Shown here piece by piece: positions 34,439-42,425 of a stretch of 64,000 nucleotides of DNA. Within the stretch, counting starts at the first letter, position 1. Each line of letters begins with the position of its first letter. Made by a program: the position numbers and the translations under genes. Under the pieces are notes generated by a model. The model saw only the letters and a list, made by a program, of their open reading frames with translations, made no database searches and was not told the origin of the DNA. Source of the stretch: UMGS1696 sp964623635 (GTDB taxonomy: Bacteria; Bacillota; Clostridia; Oscillospirales; CAG-272); contig CAZUUA010000008.1 of assembly GCA_964623635.1 (NCBI GenBank), positions 1-64,000 of the forward strand. Reading direction: 5' to 3'.

Positions 34439-35542
34439 TTACATGATCGTCTCGCTGTTGTTCAGGATCAGCGTGCTATAGAGGAACAGCACGTCCTGCT
34501 CGTCAAAGTCCACGAACCGACCTATAAATTCCGGACGCAGGTACCGGATGTCGATAAGCGTCACCTTGCTGTAGCCTTCTACCAATAGCGGTGCGATGCT
34601 GCTGCCAAAGGAGTCCCGGAACACCACCAGCTCTCTGTCCGTCTGGGCGTGGGGATTGTCGATGGTGAGAAGGGACACGGAGCCGGAGAGATAGATCTCA
34701 TAGGGATCCCGACCTATAGCCTTTTCCATGTCGTAAATGCCGCCGCTTGTGCCATCTTCCCAGTTGGTGACGGTGCAGTCGTCCAGCGTGGCACTGGTCA
34801 GATACACCAGCTCCTCACCAGCCAGCGGCAGTGCAGACTGTCCATAGTACACCCCATAAAAGGGATCCGGCAGCACGTTTTCTGTGTAGGTATCCGTCAA
34901 AGTCACGCCCATGCCAGCTGCCAGAACTTTGGCTGTGTCCGTGAGCTTTTCCTGCCGCCAGTGGGTGTCGGTCTTGTAGTAGTCGGTCACGTCCAGGGCA
35001 GCGGTGATATCGATATAGGTGGCATAGGGCATTTTCTCCTGCATGGCAGAAAAGAGTGCATCGTAATCCATATGCAGGATCCCATGATTGCCGGCAATGC
35101 TATTACCGGCTAAAAAATAGCTCTTGTCCGGCACAACGGAGAGATAGACCTTGGTGTCCGTATCTGCCAGGTATTGGTCGTACACATACCGGAACCGGTC
35201 GGTGGCGTAGGTCAGAGAATCTTCATTTAGCGGATACTCCACCTTGGCGGCATATCCGTCCTTCAGGTAAATATCGTTGTTGTCCACCTGCCCCAGCACG
35301 TAGTAGAGAAAAAAGGATTTGATCGTCCGGAAGCTGTCACGCCACGGAAACTGATCCTGACTCCAGGTTTCAAAGTCGGTCATAAAGCTGCCGTCATCGA
35401 TGGTTTCTTTGGATACGGTGGGAAAGGTCGCCAGCATACGTCGTTCGCTGGTGGAATAGGCCGTATCCGGAAACAGCCAGACCGTCAGGGTCAGCAACAG
35501 GAACAAAGCACCTACAACAAGGGTGCTAATCTTTTTTGTCAT
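34439..35542 (-). CDS. DHHW family protein (AlgJ/AlgX-like SGNH partner)
   Basis: A 367-residue protein with one N-terminal membrane helix (TLVVGALFLLLTLTVWLFP) and an extracytoplasmic SGNH-hydrolase-like domain. The family signature Asp-X-His-Trp is TDTHWRQEKL near residue 170 and the catalytic Ser is probably in VFRDSFGSS near residue 305. Such proteins transfer acyl groups, brought through the membrane by an MBOAT partner, to exported polysaccharide. The MBOAT gene ends 11 bases upstream. AAAGGAG five bases ahead of the ATG at 35542 decides the start, excluding longer in-frame forms that would overlap the MBOAT gene. Confidence 0.87.
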   Translation of the reverse strand: MTKKISTLVVGALFLLLTLTVWLFPDTAYSTSERRMLATFPTVSKETIDDGSFMTDFETWSQDQFPWRDSFRTIKSFFLYYVLGQVDNNDIYLKDGYAAKVEYPLNEDSLTYATDRFRYVYDQYLADTDTKVYLSVVPDKSYFLAGNSIAGNHGILHMDYDALFSAMQEKMPYATYIDITAALDVTDYYKTDTHWRQEKLTDTAKVLAAGMGVTLTDTYTENVLPDPFYGVYYGQSALPLAGEELVYLTSATLDDCTVTNWEDGTSGGIYDMEKAIGRDPYEIYLSGSVSLLTIDNPHAQTDRELVVFRDSFGSSIAPLLVEGYSKVTLIDIRYLRPEFIGRFVDFDEQDVLFLYSTLILNNSETIM

Positions 35543-35553
35543 TCTGTCTCCTT

Positions 35554-36957
35554 TCAAAAACGGAAATACAAAAACGGATTGTACGAGCCATCCACCAGAT
35601 ACGCCGTGCAGACCAACAGCAGCCCACAGGCCAAAATCGGGGACAGGACAGCGACAACCTTTGCTCCTTTGGTATGGGCAGAGAGCTTCTGCCACAGCTT
35701 CTTGGGCAGCGGTGTGGCGCCTATGATACCGATCAGCAGCAAAATCCCGTAGCTGCGCAGGTAGTAGAGAAATTCTGCCGACACCAGCGGAATGCCGCCA
35801 AGCCCAAAGAGAGAGCCGATGGTGGTCATGGCATCTTTCATGTTCGCAGCATCAAAGATCACAAAGCTGATGGCGACGAAGAACAGCACATAGATATGCC
35901 CGATGCCCGTATGTTTTTTCAGCTGGGGCATGAGGATATGCTTTTCCAGCACCAGCAGCACCGCAAAGTACAGTCCCCACACGATAAAGTTCCAGGCCGC
36001 TCCATGCCAGAAGCCGGTGAGCATCCAGACCACAAGGATGTTGAACAGATGTCTGCCGGGTGAGACACGGTTGCCGCCTAAGGGAATGTACACATAGTCC
36101 CGGAACCAGGTGCCAAGGGACATATGCCAGCGGCGCCAGAATTCCGTAATGCTGCCGGAAATGAACGGATAGTTGAAGTTTTCCAAAAACTGGAAGCCAA
36201 ACAGCTTACCGAGACCGATTGCCATATCGGAGTAGCCGGAGAAATCGAAGTACACGTGCAGGCAATAGGCAACGGCATAGAGCCACACGAACAGCACCGA
36301 TTTTTCGTCTGAGGCTTTGTAGATGCTGCACAGCTCTCCAAGGGTGTTGGCAAGCAGGATCTTTTTGCCAAGTCCCACCAGGAACCGGCCGATCCCATCC
36401 CAGCAGTTCGCAAACGAATGGGTACGGTTTTCCAGCTGGTCGGCAATGTCGCTGTAGCGCACGATGGGACCGGCGATGAGCTGAGGAAACAGTGCCACAT
36501 AGGTCGCCAGAGAAATGGGATTTCGCTGAGCCGCCACATCTCCCCGGTACACATCCACGGTGTAGCTCAGGATCTGAAAGGTGTAAAAGCTGATCCCGAT
36601 GGGCAGAGCGATGGACAACAGGGGTACGGACAGTCCGGTGAGCCTGTTGAAGTTGGCGATGAAGAAATCTGTGTACTTAAAGTAGATGAGCATGGACAGA
36701 CTACTTGCCACCGACAGGGTCAAAAGCACCTTGGATAAGACCGGCCTATGGCGAAACCGTTCGATCAGCAGACCAAACAGGTAGCCAAACAGGATGGCAA
36801 CAAGCATCCAGATCACGTATCGTCTCTCACCCCAGGCATAAAAAAACAGGCTCGCCAGCAGCAGCACCGCATTTTTCAGGACACGGGGAGACAGGCAATA
36901 CAGAAGCAGCACACAGGGCAAGAAGAAATATAAAAATGGGATACTGGAAAACAGCAC
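35554..36957 (-). CDS. MBOAT family O-acyltransferase (AlgI-like)
   Basis: A 467-residue polytopic membrane protein with about ten helices. Typical MBOAT/AlgI features are FSSIPFLYFFLP at the start, LPIGISFYTFQILSYTVDVYRG, LFPQLIAGPIVRY, CLHVYFDFSGYSDMAIGLG, NFNYPF, ITEFWRRWHMSLGTWFRDYVYIPLGGNR and the catalytic His in LTGFWHGAAWNFI. It moves acetyl groups across the membrane for wall or capsule O-acylation, with the DHHW protein as partner. The start is a GTG at 36957 with AAAGGAG 11 bases ahead; the longer ATG form would read through the terminator of the upstream gene. Confidence 0.92.
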   Translation of the reverse strand: MLFSSIPFLYFFLPCVLLLYCLSPRVLKNAVLLLASLFFYAWGERRYVIWMLVAILFGYLFGLLIERFRHRPVLSKVLLTLSVASSLSMLIYFKYTDFFIANFNRLTGLSVPLLSIALPIGISFYTFQILSYTVDVYRGDVAAQRNPISLATYVALFPQLIAGPIVRYSDIADQLENRTHSFANCWDGIGRFLVGLGKKILLANTLGELCSIYKASDEKSVLFVWLYAVAYCLHVYFDFSGYSDMAIGLGKLFGFQFLENFNYPFISGSITEFWRRWHMSLGTWFRDYVYIPLGGNRVSPGRHLFNILVVWMLTGFWHGAAWNFIVWGLYFAVLLVLEKHILMPQLKKHTGIGHIYVLFFVAISFVIFDAANMKDAMTTIGSLFGLGGIPLVSAEFLYYLRSYGILLLIGIIGATPLPKKLWQKLSAHTKGAKVVAVLSPILACGLLLVCTAYLVDGSYNPFLYFRF

Positions 36958-36987
36958 GGGTGTGAACGCTCCTTTCGTATGGTTTTC

Positions 36988-37041
36988 AAAAACAGGGATC
37001 GAACCTATATCCATTTGGGGGACAAGGACGATCCCTGTTTT
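36988..37041 (-). terminator. Terminator between the lipoprotein and MBOAT genes
   Basis: AAAACAGGGATCG and CGATCCCTGTTTT form a 13-bp stem; on the minus strand it is followed by a short T run. It lies between 37074 and the MBOAT ribosome site, so MBOAT-DHHW expression depends on read-through or a promoter that I cannot see. Confidence 0.75.
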
Positions 37042-37073
37042 CATTTTTTACAGAACTTGTGGAAAACTTATAA

Positions 37074-37763
37074 TTAGCCCACAGCAGCCGGTGCTTCTAC
37101 CAATACAGCTGCACCTGCATCTACGGCCTGGCAAGCGGATACCAGATTCTGGATGTTGTCGTTTAGACCGTATGCCATGACCACATAGTCGCCCATGGAG
37201 ATCACCACAACGGTGTCCGGGAAGCCGCACATCCAGTGCTGGGCCTGTACGGTGGTCTTGTAGCTTTCGGCAAAGTCGGCAGCTTTATCGGGATCCTGCA
37301 GCTTCACCACCGCAGAGCAGAAGGTGTTGGTGTTCATCATGTGCTGCAGGGTAGCGGCATCGTTTTCCAGCATGGCGTACTCTTCCTCAGACACGTGGAG
37401 CAGGCTCTTGAAGCTTTCCTTGTTGTCGTCGTTCAGCACATACAGTGCCGGTGCCTCTGCCATATTGTCCATGTCACCGCCGCCCACAGCGAACTTGTTG
37501 TCTTCCCCATAGTTGTCCCAGATCAGGGTGTACAGCTCCACGGCATTGTTGTAGGTGGCATCCACAGCGGCACCATCGTTCACCGGTGCGTCTGTTTCCA
37601 CAGGTGCGTCCGTCTCTATCTCCGGCGTTTCGTTGTCCACACCGGCGGTATCCACGATGCCGGTATCGGTGGTATCGGTAGTGTCGGTGGTGTCGGTGTT
37701 GGAGCAGCCAACAAAGGTCAGCAGAGACAGGGCCAACAGGATGGCAAGCAGATTCTTTTTCAT
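37074..37763 (-). CDS. Uncharacterised lipoprotein with TDT repeats
   Basis: A 229-residue lipoprotein: signal helix KKNLLAILLALSLLTFVGC with lipobox FVGC, then a Thr/Asp-rich linker (TDTTDTTDTTDTG and TDAPVETDAPV), then a compact domain of about 150 residues (YTLIWDNYGEDNKFAVGGGD, LHVSEEEYAMLENDAATLQHM, TVVVISMGDYVVMAYG). The same domain layout is found in anonymous Clostridial lipoproteins, some named after bacteriocin accessory proteins, but I would not assign a function. GAAAGGAA precedes the ATG at 37763. Confidence 0.72.
   Translation of the reverse strand: MKKNLLAILLALSLLTFVGCSNTDTTDTTDTTDTGIVDTAGVDNETPEIETDAPVETDAPVNDGAAVDATYNNAVELYTLIWDNYGEDNKFAVGGGDMDNMAEAPALYVLNDDNKESFKSLLHVSEEEYAMLENDAATLQHMMNTNTFCSAVVKLQDPDKAADFAESYKTTVQAQHWMCGFPDTVVVISMGDYVVMAYGLNDNIQNLVSACQAVDAGAAVLVEAPAAVG
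37661..37700 (-). repeat. Trinucleotide-type microrepeat in the lipoprotein linker
   Basis: Tandem GATACC/GACACC-like units coding Thr-Asp repeats directly after the lipobox. Slippage here could vary the length of the linker. Confidence 0.6.
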
Positions 37764-37970
37764 AGGTTTTTGTTTCCTTTCGTTTCGTATGCGGTACATT
37801 TCGTTAACACATGGATCTATACCATAGTATTTCCCAAATCCAGCGCACTATGTATCGCCGCATCACTTTGTATTTCTTTTTTGTTACGTGCTCTTAGACG
37901 ATGCTGCGCCGATTTAGTTCGCATTTTTGCACAAAATATTTGTGTCTAATTTGTAAATACTGACGAAAAG

Positions 37971-37998
37971 AAAATGGCGTGAAAAAATCACACCATTG
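37971..37998 (-). terminator. Terminator overlapping the end of the Nif3-like gene
   Basis: Minus strand ATGGTGTGA-TTTTT-TCACGCCAT then TTTTC; the 5' arm contains the last two codons and stop of the gene. Confidence 0.7.
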
Positions 37999-38755
37999 TA
38001 TAGGAACAGCTGTTGAATATTTCTACATATAATCCAAACGACCGGATCGTTTTTGCCAAAACTGCACAAACCGACGCTTCCGTGTGATAATGCCCGGCCT
38101 CCACCGTGACCAGCCCATCCTCGGCAGCATCCGCCGCCATGTTGTAGCCAGCGTCTCCGGTGAGGAAAATGTCTGCACCGGCCAGCAGCGCCGGATAGAG
38201 TAAGTCCTTGCCGTCTCCACCGCACACAGCCAACCGCTGTACCCGTTTTGCCGGGTCGCCGTTCAGTCGTACCGCCGTGCATCCCAGAGCCGCCTTGATC
38301 TGCTCGGCCGCTTCTACAGCTGGAATCGGTTCGGGAAAGCTTGCCAGCCGTCCCAGTTCCGGTGCTTCGTCGTCACCAAAGGAATCGTCCGCCACCAGTC
38401 CCAGTGCCGTGCACAGAGCATCGTTGACACCACCGGAAGCCGCATCCAGTCGGGTGTGGAAGGACAGCACCGCAATGCCGTGGGTCAGTGCCGTGATGGT
38501 GTGGCGTCCCGGTACGCTGCTGCCGGACACGGACTTCAGTCCCCGGAACAGCATGGGATGATGGCTCACCACCACGTCAAAGCCGTTTTCCACCGCATAG
38601 GCTAAGGTTCGCTCGTTTGCATCCAGGGCAACCAGCACCCGGCCCACTTCCCTTGTCTCATCTGCGCAGACCATGATCCCGTCGTTGTCCCAGTGGCAGG
38701 ACAGGCTTTTCGGGTACAGTCCATCCAGATGCTCATATAGCTCTTTTACCGTCAT
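37988..38755 (-). CDS. Nif3-like dinuclear metal-centre protein
   Basis: A 255-residue member of the NIF3/YqfO family, hexameric ring proteins with two metal ions per subunit. Metal-ligand motifs are present: VVSHHPMLFRG near residue 63, FHTRLDAASGGVND near residue 99, and VEAGHYHTE near residue 219. It has the short form without the YqfO insert. GTP cyclohydrolase I type activity is annotated for the family but not established. It follows trmK by 15 bases, the classic Firmicute arrangement, and is expressed with it. Confidence 0.93.
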   Translation of the reverse strand: MTVKELYEHLDGLYPKSLSCHWDNDGIMVCADETREVGRVLVALDANERTLAYAVENGFDVVVSHHPMLFRGLKSVSGSSVPGRHTITALTHGIAVLSFHTRLDAASGGVNDALCTALGLVADDSFGDDEAPELGRLASFPEPIPAVEAAEQIKAALGCTAVRLNGDPAKRVQRLAVCGGDGKDLLYPALLAGADIFLTGDAGYNMAADAAEDGLVTVEAGHYHTEASVCAVLAKTIRSFGLYVEIFNSCSYTMV

Positions 38756-38770
38756 ATGTCGTTCCCTTTC

Positions 38771-39463
38771 TCAATCCATATGCTGGAGCTCTGCCCACAC
38801 CGCTTTCTCCCAGGTGGTGTCCAGTCCGCCAAGCGCTCTGCCATGGAGCTGCTTTTCCAGTGCCTGCCGGTGTCGTGTCAGCCAGGCCGGATACAGCGGA
38901 TCGGCTCTGTCCATGTGCTTGCCTAAAAGCAGCTCTGCCTCTGTGTACGCTTCCCTCTCGCCGGTGTAGACTGCCTGCACACAGCTGTAGACCCGTCCGG
39001 CGGCCTGACACAGCTTTTCGTCCCGAATCGTGAAGCCGTCTGTCAACAATGCCTTGCGCAGCTCATAGCCGCTGGACATGGGCTGCAGGATCAGGTTCGT
39101 GCGGTGGCTTTTGACATAGGCGGACCGTCCCACAATGGCGGCGATCAGCTCTCCACCCATGCCGCAGATGCAAATGTCCGTGATGCCGTTTTGTTCCGGT
39201 TCGACCCCGTCCAGACCATCGCACAGGTACAGCTTCAGTCGGTCGGACACTCCGTAGCGGATGGCGTTTTCCCGTGCCTTTTCCAGTGGGCCTTTGTGGA
39301 TATCGGAGGCCACGGCAAAGGGACAGAGTCCTTCCTGCAGCAGCCAGATGGGGATGTATCCATGGTCGGTGCCTACGTCTGCCACAACACCACCGGGCTG
39401 TACCAGGGATGCTACGGTACGCAGGCGATCGTCCGGCAGCTGCAGCAATTGTTGCTTTGTCAT
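38771..39463 (-). CDS. trmK: tRNA (adenine-22-N1)-methyltransferase
   Basis: A 230-residue SAM-dependent enzyme that methylates N1 of A22 in tRNA. The SAM motif VVADVGTDHGYIPIWLL is at residues 28-44, followed by ASDIHKGPLEKARENA, LYLCDGLDGV and DICICGMGGELIAAIV, with the C-terminal coiled-coil extension of the TrmK family. GGAG eight bases ahead of the ATG. First gene of the trmK-nif3 pair. Confidence 0.93.
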   Translation of the reverse strand: MTKQQLLQLPDDRLRTVASLVQPGGVVADVGTDHGYIPIWLLQEGLCPFAVASDIHKGPLEKARENAIRYGVSDRLKLYLCDGLDGVEPEQNGITDICICGMGGELIAAIVGRSAYVKSHRTNLILQPMSSGYELRKALLTDGFTIRDEKLCQAAGRVYSCVQAVYTGEREAYTEAELLLGKHMDRADPLYPAWLTRHRQALEKQLHGRALGGLDTTWEKAVWAELQHMD

Positions 39464-39474
39464 ATGTGTAACTC

Positions 39475-39529
39475 CATAAAAAACAGGCAGTCCCTGCCCA
39501 TTGGCAACGGCGATACTGCCCGTTTTGTT
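39475..39529 (-). terminator. Terminator after the DUF1858 gene
   Basis: Minus strand AAAACGGGCAGT and ACTGCCTGTTTTTT enclosing a loop of about 23 bases that is itself partly paired. Confidence 0.75.
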
Positions 39530-39542
39530 TTGCGATACGATA

Positions 39543-39746
39543 TTACTTCTTGGAAGCGAAGTATGCGTTCAGGTTGGCGATCAGGGCATCGGCGTCGGTG
39601 CCGTGTACGTCGCAGGCATCCTCGATGGATTCACCTCTGGATACAGGGCAGTCCAGGCAGTGCATCCCGATCTCCAGGAAAAACTGACCTGCTTCTTCGT
39701 CAAAATCCAGAATATCACCGATAATGGTCTCTCTCGTTACTTCCAT
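39543..39746 (-). CDS. DUF1858 redox-disulfide domain protein
   Basis: A 67-residue protein consisting of one DUF1858 domain: ETIIGDILDFDEEAGQFFLEIGMHCLDCPVSRGESIEDAC. The CxxC pair (HCLDCP) after a helix is the hallmark of this hybrid-cluster-protein-associated domain, which is thought to handle disulfide or persulfide chemistry in anaerobes. It is coded 31 bases after murA on the same strand, with AAAAGGAG ahead of the ATG, and is then closed by a terminator. Confidence 0.9.
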   Translation of the reverse strand: MEVTRETIIGDILDFDEEAGQFFLEIGMHCLDCPVSRGESIEDACDVHGTDADALIANLNAYFASKK

Positions 39747-39777
39747 GGTTGTATTTCTCCTTTTTTAGAAAATTCAA

Positions 39778-41067
39778 TTAGTTTGCTTTTTTTGCGTTTA
39801 CCGGATCCGGGACCACGATCTTGCGGATGTCGGCACCCAGTCCCCGGAGCTTGCCGCAGATATCATCATACCCACGTTCGATCAATTTTATTTCGGAAAT
39901 TTCTGTCTGTCCTTCGCACATCAGGGCAGCGATCATCACGGCGATACCACCACGCAGGTCGGTGGCGATCACCGGTGCGGCAGAAAGCTGGCAGGGTCCT
40001 TCGATGGACACAAGGCGGCCTTCCACCTTGATCTTGGCACCCATGCGGTTCAGTTCCTCTACGTACCGGAATCGGTTGTCGAAGATGCTTTCGTTGATGT
40101 AGCTGACGCCCTCGGCCCGACACAGCATCGCTGTCATTTGCGGATGCATATCTGTGGGGAAACCGGGATACGGCAGGGTCTTGACGCTGGTCTTGCGCAT
40201 TTTCGCACAGCCGGTCACGTGGACTGCATCGTCGAATTCCTCCACGTCGGCACCCACTTCAATGAGCTTGGCAGTGATGGATTCCAGATGCTTGGGGATC
40301 ACGTTGCCGATGCGCACGGAACCGGCCGTTGCTGCTGCTGCCACCATAAAGGATCCGGCTTCGATCATATCCGGGATAATGGCGTAGGTACAGCCGTGCA
40401 GCTCCTCCACGCCCCGGATCTTGATCACATCCGAACCGGCGCCGGTGATGTTGGCACCGCAGGAGTTGAGGAAATTGGCGCAGTCTACGATGTGGGGTTC
40501 CTTGGCGGCGTTGTCGATATAGGTAGTGCCGTTTGCCGTAGCGGCGGCGAGCATGATGTTCAGCGTTGCCCCCACGGTGGACACGTCAAAGAAGATGCTG
40601 GCGCTCTGGGGACCGTTCTCGGAGGTGATCTCCACGTAGCCGCCTTCGGTGGTCACGATGCCACCCATAGCCTCAAAGCCCTTGATGTGCTGGTCGATGG
40701 GACGGACGCCAAAGTCGCAGCCGCCGGGAAGACCCACACGGGACCGGCCAAACCGTCCGAACTCGGCACCCAGCAAATAATAGGACCCACGGATCTTGCG
40801 CACCAGCTCGTATTCGGAGATACACGGCTCTACGTCCGTGCAGTCCACCTCATAGGTGGTACGGTCTAACATCCGGATCCGGGCACCCATACCGGACAGG
40901 ATCTCAAAGGAGCAGGTAATATCGCTGATGTTCGGTATATTTTCCAAAACGACCTTATCTTTGACCAGGACGCAGGCATAGATGATGGGAAGTGCAGCGT
41001 TCTTAAAACCACTGACCTCTACATTGCCCATCAGCGGTACGCCGCCATGCACCAGAATTTTTTCCAT
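39778..41067 (-). CDS. murA: UDP-N-acetylglucosamine 1-carboxyvinyltransferase
   Basis: A 429-residue enzyme adding enolpyruvate to UDP-GlcNAc, the committed step of peptidoglycan synthesis. The two-lobed fold starts with LVHGGVPLMGNVEVSGFKNAALP; the fosfomycin-reactive Cys is in the loop GGCDFGVRPIDQH, and PGFPTDMHPQMTAML near residue 305 carries catalytic residues. The ATG at 41067 matches the family start; a longer frame upstream reads across the promoter. The ribosome site (AAAGG) is distant. Spacing puts the DUF1858 gene in the same transcript. Confidence 0.95.
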   Translation of the reverse strand: MEKILVHGGVPLMGNVEVSGFKNAALPIIYACVLVKDKVVLENIPNISDITCSFEILSGMGARIRMLDRTTYEVDCTDVEPCISEYELVRKIRGSYYLLGAEFGRFGRSRVGLPGGCDFGVRPIDQHIKGFEAMGGIVTTEGGYVEITSENGPQSASIFFDVSTVGATLNIMLAAATANGTTYIDNAAKEPHIVDCANFLNSCGANITGAGSDVIKIRGVEELHGCTYAIIPDMIEAGSFMVAAAATAGSVRIGNVIPKHLESITAKLIEVGADVEEFDDAVHVTGCAKMRKTSVKTLPYPGFPTDMHPQMTAMLCRAEGVSYINESIFDNRFRYVEELNRMGAKIKVEGRLVSIEGPCQLSAAPVIATDLRGGIAVMIAALMCEGQTEISEIKLIERGYDDICGKLRGLGADIRKIVVPDPVNAKKAN

Positions 41068-41257
41068 GTGACAAACCAAGCCTTTCTCTGCCGCCGTCAT
41101 CCCAGCGACATATGTGTTTCTATATGCTCCACAGACCAGTGCATCTCCCCAAAAATGCCGTGCATTCCAGATGCTGCGCATCTGAGAGGTGCCTGCGGGA
41201 ATTATCATCGATAATCGTAGGCTATGACACGCAAAATGCCACACCAACTCAGTCTAT

Positions 41258-41286
41258 ATTATAACAGGAATGGCACCAAATGGGAA
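41258..41286 (-). promoter_or_regulatory. Probable promoter of murA
   Basis: Minus strand TATAAT (41258-41263) with TTCCCA (41281-41286) 17 bases away; leader of about 180 bases to the murA start. The -35 matches only four of six positions. Confidence 0.55.
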
Positions 41287-41352
41287 GGGTTTTTTGCCAT
41301 GATTTTCATTTTCTTTACAACTCATGGTAAACCTCACCATTTTCGCAGGTGA

Positions 41353-42306
41353 TCAAGCACCGTCTTTTGTGTACAATGTGCCATCCAATGCGCTGAACAC
41401 CAGCACACCCATGGTATCGGTCTCCACACGCCAGCAGGGGATCAGGCAGAAACCATCGTTCTCGCCAAACAAATATAGGGAGTAGCATCGCTCCAGTCCC
41501 ACAATGGTACAGACCGGCTGCTCTTCGTCCTGCCGGGCTATGGTACGCTTCATCGTAAACAGGATATTCGTGATGTCCGACAGCTGTGCCATATAGGAGG
41601 CGCCGATGGTCAAAAAGCACCATTGTCCTGCCGCTTCCACCACCGTGCCGTTTTCCACCAGGCAAATGACGCTGTTCTCCGTGATCTCCACGCCATCGAT
41701 CTGTCGCAGACAATGGACATAGGCCCGATCCCGTTCGGTCGATGCCGCGCCGTACACAGCCACCACCACGGTCTCGATGGTGACGGCACTTTCCAGGGAA
41801 CCGTCCTGTCGGTCTAAAAACGCTTTGGCAGCCTCGGCCGCTTCTCCGGTGATCGGCAGCTCAGCCAGACCCGCAGTCAGGGTATCGTAGTCCCGTATCG
41901 TATCACCGGCCGTGACGATTCTGCCGGCTTCTTCCAGTCCTGCACGGCGATAGTGGAAGGTGAAGCCATCGTAAAATTCTGTCATGTCGCCGTTGTAGTG
42001 GAGAAAGAGCTGTCCGTCGGGAATGGCGTAGGTACTCTTGATCTCACTGTCGGCCAGCAGCAGTGCCGCATTTTCTTCGTAACCCACACCATCCGACACA
42101 TAGATCGTGCCGTCTTCCCGGTTTCGTGGTACCAGACCCTCTTCCAGCCGGATCCCATCCTCTGCCAGCGCTTGACAAAGATCGGTCACCGCCTGCTCCG
42201 GGATCTGGTAAACGTCCCGGTACAGCAGCACCAGATTCACCACCAGCACACCCAGCGCCAGAGACAGCACCCCAACCAGCACCGCCAAAATATTCTTCTG
42301 CTGCAC
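41353..42306 (-). CDS. YycI-like membrane-anchored regulator of WalK
   Basis: A 317-residue protein with one N-terminal transmembrane helix (ILAVLVGVLSLALGVLVVNLVLLY) and an outside domain. Sequence similarity to YycI is faint, but size, topology and position as last gene of a walR-walK-yycH-like string support it: IVTAGDTIRDYDTLTAGL, and a repeated beta pattern ending WRVETDTMGVLVFSALDGTLY, as in YycI. YycH and YycI together restrain WalK in Bacillus. The start is GTG at 42306, with GAGGG ahead; no ATG fits. Confidence 0.7.
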   Translation of the reverse strand: MQQKNILAVLVGVLSLALGVLVVNLVLLYRDVYQIPEQAVTDLCQALAEDGIRLEEGLVPRNREDGTIYVSDGVGYEENAALLLADSEIKSTYAIPDGQLFLHYNGDMTEFYDGFTFHYRRAGLEEAGRIVTAGDTIRDYDTLTAGLAELPITGEAAEAAKAFLDRQDGSLESAVTIETVVVAVYGAASTERDRAYVHCLRQIDGVEITENSVICLVENGTVVEAAGQWCFLTIGASYMAQLSDITNILFTMKRTIARQDEEQPVCTIVGLERCYSLYLFGENDGFCLIPCWRVETDTMGVLVFSALDGTLYTKDGA

Positions 42307-42380
42307 AAAAACACCCTCTTTCGAAATCAGAATGCAGAAGTATAAGAACGTGCGTTGTGCTTAACAAATTTTGCTGAACC

Positions 42381-42425
42381 AACTTCTGACTGTTGATCTC
42401 TAATCTCTGAACTCTTACTTCTGAC
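42381..42425. repeat. TTCTGAC-type low-complexity repeat
   Basis: Imperfect units such as AACTTCTGACTG, ATCTCTGAACTC and TTACTTCTGACC. Similar patches occur at 50031-50053 and, inverted, at 11660-11682. The right end runs into the last codons and stop of the YycH-like gene. Confidence 0.5.
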
